A stretch of 64,000 nucleotides of DNA, from positions 1-64,000 of the forward strand of contig UBKJ01000023.1 in the NCBI GenBank assembly GCA_900465915.1, written 5' to 3'. Below are positions 54,997-64,000 of the stretch, piece by piece. Within the stretch, counting starts at the first letter, position 1; the number at the start of each line of letters is the position of its first letter. This DNA is from Hyphomicrobiales bacterium (GTDB lineage Bacteria > Pseudomonadota > Alphaproteobacteria > Rhizobiales > Rhizobiaceae). The notes under the pieces were generated by a model, which was not told where the DNA came from, did not search any database, and saw only the letters and a program-made list of their open reading frames with translations. The position numbers and the translations under genes are program-made.

Positions 54997-55410
54997 TCAG
55001 GCGATCAGGGAGAAGAACATCAGCGCCAGCCCCGCCATCGAGCCCACCCAGGCGAGCGAGCGGATATAGGGGACGCCGCCGAGATAGAGCGGGATATAGA
55101 CGAGGCGGAAGCCGAACCAGAGCCGCGCGCCCAACAGGCCCCAGCCGGACGGATCGCCCGTCATGGCCAGCGCCAGGGCCAGCGCCGCGAAGGCCGGAAA
55201 AGTCTCGCGGAAATTGGCGGAGGCCCGCTCCGCGCGCCCGGCCAGGACCCCGTGGGGCTTGCGGCCGTCGTCGCGCGGACCGGCGTTCCATTGCGAGCCG
55301 AGCTCCCGCGTCGCCGTCATGGCCTGCAGGAGGATATGGACCACCAGCAGGACCACGCTCCAGCCGACGAGCGGCGGGAACGGCGAAGCGGAAAGGACGC
55401 CCGGCGCCAT
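54997..55410 (-). CDS. MAPEG family membrane protein
   Basis: 137-aa protein with four hydrophobic segments of the MAPEG (glutathione/eicosanoid membrane protein) family: ASANFRETFPAFAALALAL and ARLWFGFRLVYIPLYLGG match its core. Biochemical role in bacteria is mostly unknown. It starts four bases behind the sucB stop, so it is co-translated with the 2-oxoglutarate dehydrogenase genes. Confidence 0.82.
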   Translation of the reverse strand: MAPGVLSASPFPPLVGWSVVLLVVHILLQAMTATRELGSQWNAGPRDDGRKPHGVLAGRAERASANFRETFPAFAALALALAMTGDPSGWGLLGARLWFGFRLVYIPLYLGGVPYIRSLAWVGSMAGLALMFFSLIA

Positions 55411-55414
55411 CTTC

Positions 55415-56635
55415 TTAGAGGTCCAGGACCAGGCGTTCGGGGTCTTCCAGGCTTTCCTTGACGCGGACGAGGAAGGTTACCGCCTCCTTGCCGTCGACGA
55501 TCCGGTGATCGTAGGAAAGCGCCAGATACATCATCGGACGGATGACGATCTGGCCGCCGACCACCACCGGACGCTCCTGGATCTTGTGCATGCCGAGGAT
55601 GCCCGACTGCGGCGCGTTGAGGATCGGCGTCGACATCAGCGAGCCGTAGACGCCGCCATTGGTGATGGTGAAGGTGCCGCCCTGCATGTCGGCCACCGAC
55701 AGCGAGCCGTCGCGCGCCGCCTTGGCGAGGCGGCCCAGCTCCTTCTCGACGCCGGCGATGGAAAGCTGGTCGGCGTCGCGCACCACCGGCACGACGAGGC
55801 CCTTGTCGGTGCCCACCGCCATGCCGACATGGCAGAAGTTCTTGTAGATGAGGTCGGTTCCGTCGATCTCGGCGTTGACCGCCGGGATCTCCTTCAGCGC
55901 ATGCGTCACCGCCTTGGTGAAGAAGCCCATGAAACCGAGCTTGACGCCGTGCTTCTTCTCGAACACGTCCTTGTAGCGGTTGCGCAGCTCCATCACCGCC
56001 GACATGTCCACCTCGTTGAAGGTGGTGAGCATGGCGGCCGTGTTCTGCGCGTCCTTGAGGCGGCGCGCGATGGTCTGGCGCAGGCGCGTCATCTTCACGC
56101 GCTCCTCGCGCGACGCGTCGTCGGCCGAGGAGGCCGGGCGGGCGGCGGCGGGAGCGGCCGGGGCCGCGGGGGCAGGAGCGCCCTTGGCGATGGCGTCGAG
56201 GACGTCGCCCTTCAAGACCTGGCCGCGCTTGCCGGAGCCTTCCGCGACCGAGACGCCGGTCTCGGCCATCAGCTTGGCCGCCGCCGGGGCCGGCGACATG
56301 GCCGGGCCGGAGGCTGCGGGGGCGGCCGGAGCCGGAGCGGCGGCGGGCGCCGCGGCCGGGGCTTCTTCCTTCTTGGGAGCGGGAGCTGCGCCAGCGCCCG
56401 CGCCGGAAATCTGGCCGAGCAGCGCGCCGACGCCGACGGTCTCGCCTTCCTTGGCGGTGATCTCGGCCAGCACGCCCGCGGCCGGGGCCGGCACTTCCAC
56501 TGTCACCTTGTCGGTTTCGAGCTCCACCAGCGGTTCGTCGGCGGCGATGGCGTCGCCCACCTTCTTGAACCACTTGCCGATGGTCGCCTCGGCGACGGAC
56601 TCCCCAAGCGTGGGAACGCGAATTTCGGTAGCCAT
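55415..56635 (-). CDS. sucB: 2-oxoglutarate dehydrogenase E2, dihydrolipoyl succinyltransferase
   Basis: 406-aa E2 core. One lipoyl domain carries the lysine in [11 protein letters not shown]; an Ala/Pro linker, a peripheral-subunit-binding domain ([13 protein letters not shown]...[11 protein letters not shown]) and the catalytic domain with DHRIVDG follow. It passes succinyl groups to CoA. The ATG at 56635 gives the family N-terminus MATEIRVP with GGAAGAAA upstream. It lies 49 bases behind sucA. Confidence 0.96.
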   Translation of the reverse strand: MATEIRVPTLGESVAEATIGKWFKKVGDAIAADEPLVELETDKVTVEVPAPAAGVLAEITAKEGETVGVGALLGQISGAGAGAAPAPKKEEAPAAAPAAAPAPAAPAASGPAMSPAPAAAKLMAETGVSVAEGSGKRGQVLKGDVLDAIAKGAPAPAAPAAPAAARPASSADDASREERVKMTRLRQTIARRLKDAQNTAAMLTTFNEVDMSAVMELRNRYKDVFEKKHGVKLGFMGFFTKAVTHALKEIPAVNAEIDGTDLIYKNFCHVGMAVGTDKGLVVPVVRDADQLSIAGVEKELGRLAKAARDGSLSVADMQGGTFTITNGGVYGSLMSTPILNAPQSGILGMHKIQERPVVVGGQIVIRPMMYLALSYDHRIVDGKEAVTFLVRVKESLEDPERLVLDL

Positions 56636-56684
56636 GGTGTTTCTTCCGTTGATCTTCAATCGATAGGGTTCGGTTCGTTCAGGG

Positions 56685-59600
56685 TCAGGCGCCGAGCGCG
56701 TCCTCGAGGAAGGCCTCGAGCTGCGCCAGATGCTTCGACATCAGGCCCGTCGCCGGGGACGCCGAGGCCGGACGGCCGGCGTAGCGCACGCGCTGATGCT
56801 TGGCGTCGATATGGGCCAGCACCCATTCCAGATAGGGATCGATGAACGACCACGCGCCCATGTTCTTCGGCTCCTCCTGGCACCAGACCATCTCGGCCTG
56901 GCGGAAGCGCGACAGCTCGTTGATGAGCGCCTTGGCCGGGAACGGATAGAGCTGCTCGACGCGCAGCAGGTAGACGTCGTCGACGCCGCGCTTCTCGCGC
57001 TCCTCGTAGAGGTCGTAATAGACCTTGCCCGAGCACAGCACGACGCGGCGGATCTTCGAATCCTTCTGCAGCTTGATCGGCTGGTCCTTGAGCGCCTGCG
57101 CGTCGTCCCAGAGCAGGCGATGGAACGAGGTCTCGCCCGAAAGGTCCGCCAGCGTCGAGATCGCCCGCTTGTGGCGCAGCAGCGACTTCGGCGTCATCAT
57201 GATCAGCGGCTTGCGGAAGTCGCGCTTCATCTGCCGGCGCAGGATGTGGAAGTAGTTGGCCGGCGTGGTGCAGTTGGCGACCTGCATGTTGTCCTCGGCG
57301 CAGAGCTGGAGATAGCGCTCCAGGCGGGCGGAGGAGTGCTCCGGCCCCTGGCCCTCATAGCCGTGCGGCAGCAGGCAGACCAGGCCCGACATGCGCAGCC
57401 ACTTGCGCTCGCCCGAGGAGATGAACTGGTCGAACACCACCTGCGCGCCGTTGGCGAAGTCGCCGAACTGCGCCTCCCACAGCACCAGCGCGCGCGGATC
57501 GGACAGCGAATAGCCGTATTCGTAGCCGAGCACCGCCTCCTCCGAGAGCATCGAGTTGATGGCCTCGTAGATCGCCTGGCCCTTCTGCAGGTTGTTGAGC
57601 GGGGTGTAGCGGTTCTGGGTCTCCTGGTCGTAGAGCACCGTGTGGCGCTGCGAGAAGGTGCCGCGCTCCACGTCCTGGCCCGACAGGCGGATCGGATGGC
57701 CTTCCAGCACCAGCGAGCCGAAGGCGAGCGATTCGGCGGTGGCCCAGTCGATGCCCTCGCCGGTCTCCATCATCTTGGCGCGGTTGTCGAGGAAGCGCTG
57801 GATGGTGCGGTGGACCTGGAAATCCTTCGGCACCTCGGTCAGCTTCTTGCCGATCTCCTTCAGCGTCTTGACCGGCACGGCGGTCTTGCCGCGGCGCTGC
57901 TCGTCGGCGTTGTCGGCGGTGCGCAGGCCCGCCCAGGCGCCGTCGAGCCAGTCGGCCTTGTTGGGCTTGTAGTGCTGGCCGGCCTCGAACTCGGTCTCCA
58001 GCCGGTCGCGCCAGTCGGCCTTCATCCTGTCGACGTCGGCCGGCGTCAGCAGGCCTTCGGCGACCAGCTTCTCGCCATAGAGCTGCACCGTGGTCTTGTG
58101 GGCGCGGATCGCCTTGTACATCAGCGGCTGGGTGAAGGACGGCTCGTCGCCCTCATTATGGCCGAAGCGGCGGTAGCAGAACATGTCGATGACCACCGGC
58201 TTGTGGAAGGTCATGCGGAATTCCGTCGCCACCTTGGCCACGTAGACCACGGCCTCCGGGTCGTCGCCGTTGACGTGGAACACCGGGGCCTCGACCATCT
58301 TGGCCACGTCCGACGGATAGGGCGAGGAGCGCGAGAAGGCCGGATTGGTGGTGAAGCCGATCTGGTTGTTGATGATGAAATGCAGCGTGCCGGCGACGCG
58401 ATGGCCCTTGAGGCCGGAGAGGCCGAAGCACTCGGCCACCACGCCCTGGCCGGCGAAGGCGGCGTCGCCGTGCAGGAGCAGCGGCAGCACCTTGGCGCGC
58501 TCGGTCAGCGGCACCATGTCGTCGCGGGTGCGGCCGACCAAAAGGTCCTGCTTGGCGCGCGCCTTGCCCATGACGACCGGGTTGACGATCTCCAGATGCG
58601 AGGGGTTGGCGGTCAGCGACAGGTGCACCTTGTTGCCGTCGAACTCGCGGTCCGAAGAGGCGCCGAGATGGTACTTGACGTCGCCCGAGCCCTCCACGTC
58701 GTCGGGCGTGTAGGAGCCGCCCTTGAACTCGTGGAAGATGGCGCGGTGCGGCTTGCCCATGACCTGGGAGAGCACGTTGAGGCGGCCGCGATGGGCCATG
58801 CCGAAAATGATCTCCTTGACGCCCATCGCGCCGCCGCGCTTGACGATCTGCTCCAGCGCCGGGATCAGCGATTCGCCGCCGTCGAGGCCGAAGCGCTTGG
58901 TGCCCTTGTACTTGACGTCGATGAACTGCTCGAAGCCTTCCGCCTCGATCAGCTTGGACAGGATCGCCTTCTTGCCCTCGGCGGTGAAGGCGACGCCCTT
59001 GTCCGGGCCCTCGATGCGCTCCTGGATCCAGGCCTTCTCGGCCGGATCGGAGATGTGCATGAACTCGACGCCGATCGTGCCGCAATAGGTGCGCTCGAGG
59101 ATGTCGATCATCTGCGGCACGGTGGCGTATTCGAGGCCGAGCACGTTGTCGATGAAGATCTTGCGGTCGTAGTCGGCGGGGGTGAAGCCGTAGGTCGCCG
59201 GCTCCAGCTCGGCGTAGTCGTTCGGCTTCTCGGCCAGGCCGAGCGGGTCGAGATTGGCGTGCAGGTGGCCGCGCATGCGGTAGGCGCGGATCATCATGAT
59301 GGCGCGCACGCTGTCGCGGGCGGCGTTGGTCAGCTCCTCGGCGGTCAGCGGCGCGCCGGCCGCGCCCTTCAATTCGCCCTTGGCGGCCTTGCCCTTCAGC
59401 TTGTCGGAGATGTGCTTCTCGACCTCGGACCAGTTGCCGTCGAGCGCCGAGACCAGCTCGCCATTGGCGGCGATGGGCCAGTTCTTGCGGGTCCAGCTCG
59501 GTCCTTGCGCGTTCTTCCGCACGTCCTCGGGGCTGTCCTTGAGCTGGGCGAAGAAGTCGCGCCACTGCGGATCCACCGAATCGGGATCGTCTTCGTAACG

Positions 59601-59690
59601 GGCGTAAAGTTCCTCGATATAGTCGGCGTTGCCGCCGTAGAGGAACGAGGTGAGGGCGAAAACGTCGTTCGCTTGTTCCTGCCTTGCCAT
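56685..59690 (-). CDS. sucA: 2-oxoglutarate dehydrogenase E1
   Basis: 1001-aa thiamine-diphosphate E1 decarboxylating 2-oxoglutarate. The N-terminal E2-contact region is [17 protein letters not shown]; the HRGRLNVL active-site histidine, the ThDP motif [13 protein letters not shown]..., [10 protein letters not shown] and the C-terminal [11 protein letters not shown] region are present. I start at 59690 (MARQEQAND), the family N-terminus; a 27-residue arginine-rich extension is discarded. Confidence 0.96.
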   Translation of the reverse strand: MARQEQANDVFALTSFLYGGNADYIEELYARYEDDPDSVDPQWRDFFAQLKDSPEDVRKNAQGPSWTRKNWPIAANGELVSALDGNWSEVEKHISDKLKGKAAKGELKGAAGAPLTAEELTNAARDSVRAIMMIRAYRMRGHLHANLDPLGLAEKPNDYAELEPATYGFTPADYDRKIFIDNVLGLEYATVPQMIDILERTYCGTIGVEFMHISDPAEKAWIQERIEGPDKGVAFTAEGKKAILSKLIEAEGFEQFIDVKYKGTKRFGLDGGESLIPALEQIVKRGGAMGVKEIIFGMAHRGRLNVLSQVMGKPHRAIFHEFKGGSYTPDDVEGSGDVKYHLGASSDREFDGNKVHLSLTANPSHLEIVNPVVMGKARAKQDLLVGRTRDDMVPLTERAKVLPLLLHGDAAFAGQGVVAECFGLSGLKGHRVAGTLHFIINNQIGFTTNPAFSRSSPYPSDVAKMVEAPVFHVNGDDPEAVVYVAKVATEFRMTFHKPVVIDMFCYRRFGHNEGDEPSFTQPLMYKAIRAHKTTVQLYGEKLVAEGLLTPADVDRMKADWRDRLETEFEAGQHYKPNKADWLDGAWAGLRTADNADEQRRGKTAVPVKTLKEIGKKLTEVPKDFQVHRTIQRFLDNRAKMMETGEGIDWATAESLAFGSLVLEGHPIRLSGQDVERGTFSQRHTVLYDQETQNRYTPLNNLQKGQAIYEAINSMLSEEAVLGYEYGYSLSDPRALVLWEAQFGDFANGAQVVFDQFISSGERKWLRMSGLVCLLPHGYEGQGPEHSSARLERYLQLCAEDNMQVANCTTPANYFHILRRQMKRDFRKPLIMMTPKSLLRHKRAISTLADLSGETSFHRLLWDDAQALKDQPIKLQKDSKIRRVVLCSGKVYYDLYEEREKRGVDDVYLLRVEQLYPFPAKALINELSRFRQAEMVWCQEEPKNMGAWSFIDPYLEWVLAHIDAKHQRVRYAGRPASASPATGLMSKHLAQLEAFLEDALGA

Positions 59691-59774
59691 GACCTTTACC
59701 GGAGCCGAACGCTCCGTCTCCTGTTCGGGTTCAATTCGCGCCCGCCGCTTGCGGCGGCGAAACTTGCGCAAAAC

Positions 59775-59800
59775 CCGGCGGCGGCCTGCGCCGCCGCCGG
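59775..59800 (-). promoter_or_regulatory. hairpin between sucD and sucA
   Basis: A perfect 11-bp GC-rich stem (CCGGCGGCGGC 59775-59785 with GCCGCCGCCGG 59790-59800) in the 133-base gap, 23 bases after the sucD stop, without a T-run on the minus strand. It may tune read-through from mdh-sucCD into sucAB. Confidence 0.5.
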
Positions 59801-59823
59801 GGCCGTTCGAGCGATGCGCGGCC

Positions 59824-60726
59824 TCAGCCCTTGAGGACTTCGACCAGCGTCTTGCCGAGCTGCGCCGGCGACGGCGACACCCGGATACCGGCCGATTCCA
59901 TGGCCGCGATCTTGTCTTCCGCGCCGCCCTTGCCGCCGGAGATCACGGCGCCCGCATGGCCCATGGTGCGTCCGGCCGGCGCGGTGCGCCCGGCGATGAA
60001 GCCGACCATCGGCTTGGAACGGCCGCGCTTGGCCTCGTCCTTGAGGAACTGCGCGGCGTCCTCTTCCGCCGAGCCGCCGATCTCGCCGATCATGACGATC
60101 GACTTGGTCTCGTCGTCGGCGAGGAACATCTCCAGCACGTCGATGAATTCCGTGCCCTTGACCGGGTCGCCGCCGATGCCGACGGCCGTGGTCTGGCCGA
60201 GGCCCTCGTTCGAGGTCTGGAACACCGCCTCGTAGGTCAGCGTGCCGGAGCGCGAGACGACGCCCACCGAGCCCTTCTTGAAGATGTTGCCCGGCATGAT
60301 GCCGATCTTGCATTCCTCAGGGGTCAGGATGCCGGGGCAGTTGGGGCCGAGCAGGCGCGACTTCGAGCGCTCCAGGCGCTCCTTGACGCGGACCATGTCC
60401 AGGACCGGGATGCCCTCGGTGATGCAGACGATGAAGGGGATCTCGGCCTCGATGGCCTCGATGATGGCGTCGGCGGCGCCCGCCGGCGGCACGTAGATCA
60501 CCGAGGCGTCTGCGCCGGTGCGCTCCTTGCCCTCGGCGACCGAGGCGAAGATCGGCAGCGTTTCGCCCTTGGAGCCGGTCCAGGTCTCTCCGCCCTTCTT
60601 CGGATGCACGCCGCCCACCATCTGGGTGCCGTAATAGGCCAGCGCCTGCTCGGTGTGGAAGGTGCCGGTCTTGCCGGTCAGGCCCTGCACGAGAACCTTG
60701 GTGTCCTTGTTGACGAGAATGGACAT
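59824..60726 (-). CDS. sucD: succinyl-CoA synthetase alpha subunit
   Basis: 300-aa subunit with the CoA-binding Rossmann domain ([14 protein letters not shown]) and the phosphohistidine in [12 protein letters not shown]. It makes succinate with substrate-level phosphorylation together with SucC, whose gene ends three bases before this start. Confidence 0.97.
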   Translation of the reverse strand: MSILVNKDTKVLVQGLTGKTGTFHTEQALAYYGTQMVGGVHPKKGGETWTGSKGETLPIFASVAEGKERTGADASVIYVPPAGAADAIIEAIEAEIPFIVCITEGIPVLDMVRVKERLERSKSRLLGPNCPGILTPEECKIGIMPGNIFKKGSVGVVSRSGTLTYEAVFQTSNEGLGQTTAVGIGGDPVKGTEFIDVLEMFLADDETKSIVMIGEIGGSAEEDAAQFLKDEAKRGRSKPMVGFIAGRTAPAGRTMGHAGAVISGGKGGAEDKIAAMESAGIRVSPSPAQLGKTLVEVLKG

Positions 60727-60729
60727 GCC

Positions 60730-61926
60730 TCAATTTCCCTTCACTGCGGCGACGATCTTCTGCGCCGCGTCGTCGAGATCGTCGGCCGAAATGACGTTCA
60801 GGCCGCTCTCGTTGATGATCTTCTTGCCCAGTTCCACATTGGTGCCTTCGAGACGGACGACCAGCGGAACCTTGAGGCCCACTTCCTTGACCGCCGCGAT
60901 GACGCCCTCGGCGATCACGTCGCATTTCATGATGCCGCCGAAGATGTTGACCAGGATGCCTTCCACGGCCGGGTCGGCGGTGATGATCTTGAACGCCGCC
61001 GTGACCTTCTCCTTGGAGGCGCCGCCGCCGACGTCGAGGAAGTTGGCGGGCTCGGCGCCGTAGAGCTTGATGATGTCCATGGTCGCCATGGCGAGGCCGG
61101 CGCCGTTGACCATGCAGCCGATATTGCCGTCGAGCGCCACATAGGCGAGGTCGTATTTCGACGCCTCGATCTCCTTCGGGTCTTCCTCGGACAGGTCGCG
61201 CAGCTCGACGATGTCGGGATGGCGGAACAGGGCGTTGTTGTCGAACGACACCTTGGCGTCGAGCACGCGCACGCGGCCGTTGGTCATCACGATCAGCGGG
61301 TTGATCTCCAGAAGGCTCATGTCCTTCTCGGTGAAGGCCTTGTAGAGGATCGGGAACAGCTTCTTGCCGTCCTCGCGCGCCTCGCCCTCGAGCTTCAGCG
61401 CGTCGGCCAGCTTGTCGGCGTCCTCGTCGGTCACGCCCTTGGCCGGATCGATGGCGAGCGTCACGATCTTCTCGGGCGTCTCCTCGGCGACGGCCTCGAT
61501 GTCCATGCCGCCCTCGGTCGACACCACGAAGGCCGGACGGCCGACGGAGCGGTCGATGAGGATCGAGAGGTAAAGCTCGCGCTCGATGTCGGCGCCGTCC
61601 TCGATATAGAGGCGGTTGACCTGCTTGCCGGCCGGGCCGGTCTGCTTGGTGACGAGCGTATGCCCGAGCATTTCCTTCGCATTGGCCACCACGTCCTCGA
61701 CGGATTTGGCGAGACGCACGCCGCCCTTGGCGTCGGGGCCGAGCTCCTTGAACTTGCCCTTGCCGCGGCCGCCGGCGTGGATCTGGCTCTTGACCACATA
61801 GAGCGGCCCGGGCAGCGTCTTGGCCCATTCCTCGGCCTGCTCGACGGAATAGACCGCCACGCCGCTGGCGATCGGCGCGCCGTAGGAATGCAGCAGCCGC
61901 TTGGCCTGATATTCGTGAATGTTCAT
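60730..61926 (-). CDS. sucC: succinyl-CoA synthetase beta subunit
   Basis: 398-aa ATP-grasp subunit binding the nucleotide (N-terminal [29 protein letters not shown]) and succinate ([28 protein letters not shown]). Immediately upstream of sucD in transcription order, 92 bases behind mdh with a hairpin between. Confidence 0.97.
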   Translation of the reverse strand: MNIHEYQAKRLLHSYGAPIASGVAVYSVEQAEEWAKTLPGPLYVVKSQIHAGGRGKGKFKELGPDAKGGVRLAKSVEDVVANAKEMLGHTLVTKQTGPAGKQVNRLYIEDGADIERELYLSILIDRSVGRPAFVVSTEGGMDIEAVAEETPEKIVTLAIDPAKGVTDEDADKLADALKLEGEAREDGKKLFPILYKAFTEKDMSLLEINPLIVMTNGRVRVLDAKVSFDNNALFRHPDIVELRDLSEEDPKEIEASKYDLAYVALDGNIGCMVNGAGLAMATMDIIKLYGAEPANFLDVGGGASKEKVTAAFKIITADPAVEGILVNIFGGIMKCDVIAEGVIAAVKEVGLKVPLVVRLEGTNVELGKKIINESGLNVISADDLDDAAQKIVAAVKGN

Positions 61927-61973
61927 CTGGATGTCCTTTGCGATCGGAACCGGATCGTTTCAGAGGCGGGAAA

Positions 61974-61997
61974 GGCGGCCGTCGCGAGACGGCCGCC
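61974..61997 (-). promoter_or_regulatory. hairpin between mdh and sucC
   Basis: Perfect 10-bp stem (GGCGGCCGTC 61974-61983 with GACGGCCGCC 61988-61997), followed on the minus strand by only TTT. Likely a partial terminator or mRNA processing/stability element within the mdh-suc operon. Confidence 0.5.
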
Positions 61998-62018
61998 CGG
62001 ACCCGGATTTCAGCAAGC

Positions 62019-63439
<1,421 letters not shown>

Positions 63440-63919
63440 TTACTCCGCCCGGAAGTCGAAGACCAGCGCGCCGTCGGTCCCGGCCAGGAGCGGCGCGACG
63501 AAATCCTTGAAGCGCTGATGGGCGGGATCGCAGAAGGCGGGGTCGGTCACGACCGGCGTCCCGACATAATAATTGCGGTCGCCTTCCGAGCCGAAAGAGA
63601 CGACGAAGCCCAGCCGGTAGCCGTGGTCGGCGCCTTCGCCGCTTATCTGCGCGCCGGCGTCGATCTGCACTATATAAGGCCGGCCGTTGCGCCGCGCCTC
63701 ACGCCGCAGGGCGAGGAAGCGCCGCTTCACCTCGGCGACCCGGGCCGGCGTCACCCCGTCCCGGAAGCGGAACAGGACGATGTGGCGGATCGCGCCGGGC
63801 TTGTAGCCGGGCGCGGTGAAGGCGGCCGGGCCGAGGAGAAGCCGCTCCCCGTCGAGCCTTTCCCGCGCCGAGGCCAGCAGGGCCAGCGACAGGAGCGCAT
63901 GGGCGAAAAATCCGGGCAT
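63440..63919 (-). CDS. Dabb (stress-responsive A/B barrel) domain protein
   Basis: 159 aa. A hydrophobic N-terminus (FFAHALLSLALLASA) may be a signal or anchor. The Dabb domain begins IRHIVLFRFRDGVTP and ends with HQRFKDFV, the usual dimer-forming ferredoxin-like barrel. GGGAGA lies eight bases before the ATG. Function is unknown; the family includes stress-induced and polyketide-cyclase-like proteins. It is upstream of and co-directional with mdh. Confidence 0.82.
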   Translation of the reverse strand: MPGFFAHALLSLALLASARERLDGERLLLGPAAFTAPGYKPGAIRHIVLFRFRDGVTPARVAEVKRRFLALRREARRNGRPYIVQIDAGAQISGEGADHGYRLGFVVSFGSEGDRNYYVGTPVVTDPAFCDPAHQRFKDFVAPLLAGTDGALVFDFRAE

Positions 63920-64000
63920 CGCAAATCTCCCTCTTTAAAACGAAGAGGGCCGCAGGCTAGCCGGTTGCGGCCGGCCGCGCGGCCCCCAGGGAGAGGGAGC

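Noticed and set aside
56730..59834. 1034-codon open frame on the plus strand opposite sucA
   Set aside because: Antisense shadow of a high-GC gene: composition is Ala/Arg/His/Gly/Gln-rich without any domain, and sucA on the other strand has full family motifs.

Overview
The window is chromosomal DNA of a high-GC alphaproteobacterium of the order Hyphomicrobiales (Rhizobiales). Three things point there: the mdh-sucC-sucD-sucA-sucB-...-lpd block with four small genes between sucB and lpd; the rimM-trmD, rplS and leuC neighbourhood beside it; and a lipoprotein at 32966-33508 whose C-terminal half closely resembles Brucella Omp19. The order is an inference from gene content and order, and genus cannot be fixed by reading alone. 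I saw no rRNA, tRNA, CRISPR array, phage or intact insertion sequence.

Layout. (1) 1-2328: a taurine/sulfonate-type ABC importer on the plus strand, its binding protein cut by the window edge. (2) 2360-9116, minus strand: a catabolic operon that is the most unusual part of the window. It has a coenzyme-B12 diol-dehydratase-type enzyme with large and medium subunits fused, its small subunit, a short-chain dehydrogenase, an APH-fold kinase, a class III PLP enzyme of the O-phosphoamine phospho-lyase type, and a GntR/FCD regulator. A 26-bp palindrome lies just upstream of the first gene. All seven catalytic or metal-site residues of the dehydratase are kept, but both residues known to shape the substrate pocket are changed (Ser to Asp, Gln to Thr). 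(3) 9216-10365: a RES/Xre toxin-antitoxin pair. (4) 10441-26533: a pentose/pentitol region with transketolase, an AraB-like kinase, a ribose-type ABC importer, a ROK regulator, a polyol-type ABC importer, an SDR, a xylitol/L-iditol-type dehydrogenase and transaldolase. Together these could import a sugar alcohol, oxidise and phosphorylate it, and feed it into the pentose phosphate pathway. (5) 27064-36868: conserved housekeeping genes (gloB-like, yciB, ftsY, mtaB, dapF, omp19-like, zapE, a VOC protein) and an OpgB-like phosphoglycerol transferase with a Pho-box-like site upstream. (6) 37039-40541: sdhCDAB with a terminator. (7) 40774-51442: a GNAT protein, a diguanylate cyclase, leuC, rplS, an NCS1 permease, trmD, rimM, xerC and a TraB/GumN protein. 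(8) 51478-62981: the lpd ... sucB-sucA-sucD-sucC-mdh run, read from mdh leftwards. (9) 62982-63919: an AT-rich intergenic segment with a LiuR-like palindrome, then a Dabb-domain protein.

How the genes work together: sdhCDAB, mdh, sucCD, sucAB and lpd supply most of the lower TCA cycle within 26 kb. The two accessory catabolic blocks (2 and 4) each carry their own transporters or regulators and candidate operators. Many co-directional genes overlap by 1-4 bases (ATGA, GTGA, TGATG), which implies translational coupling in the dehydratase operon, the sugar ABC operon, ftsY-yciB, dapF-mtaB and rimM-trmD-DUF4260.

Gene starts were chosen by Shine-Dalgarno fit, overlap with the upstream stop and family N-termini. 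Family calls rest on remembered motifs, not on database searches.
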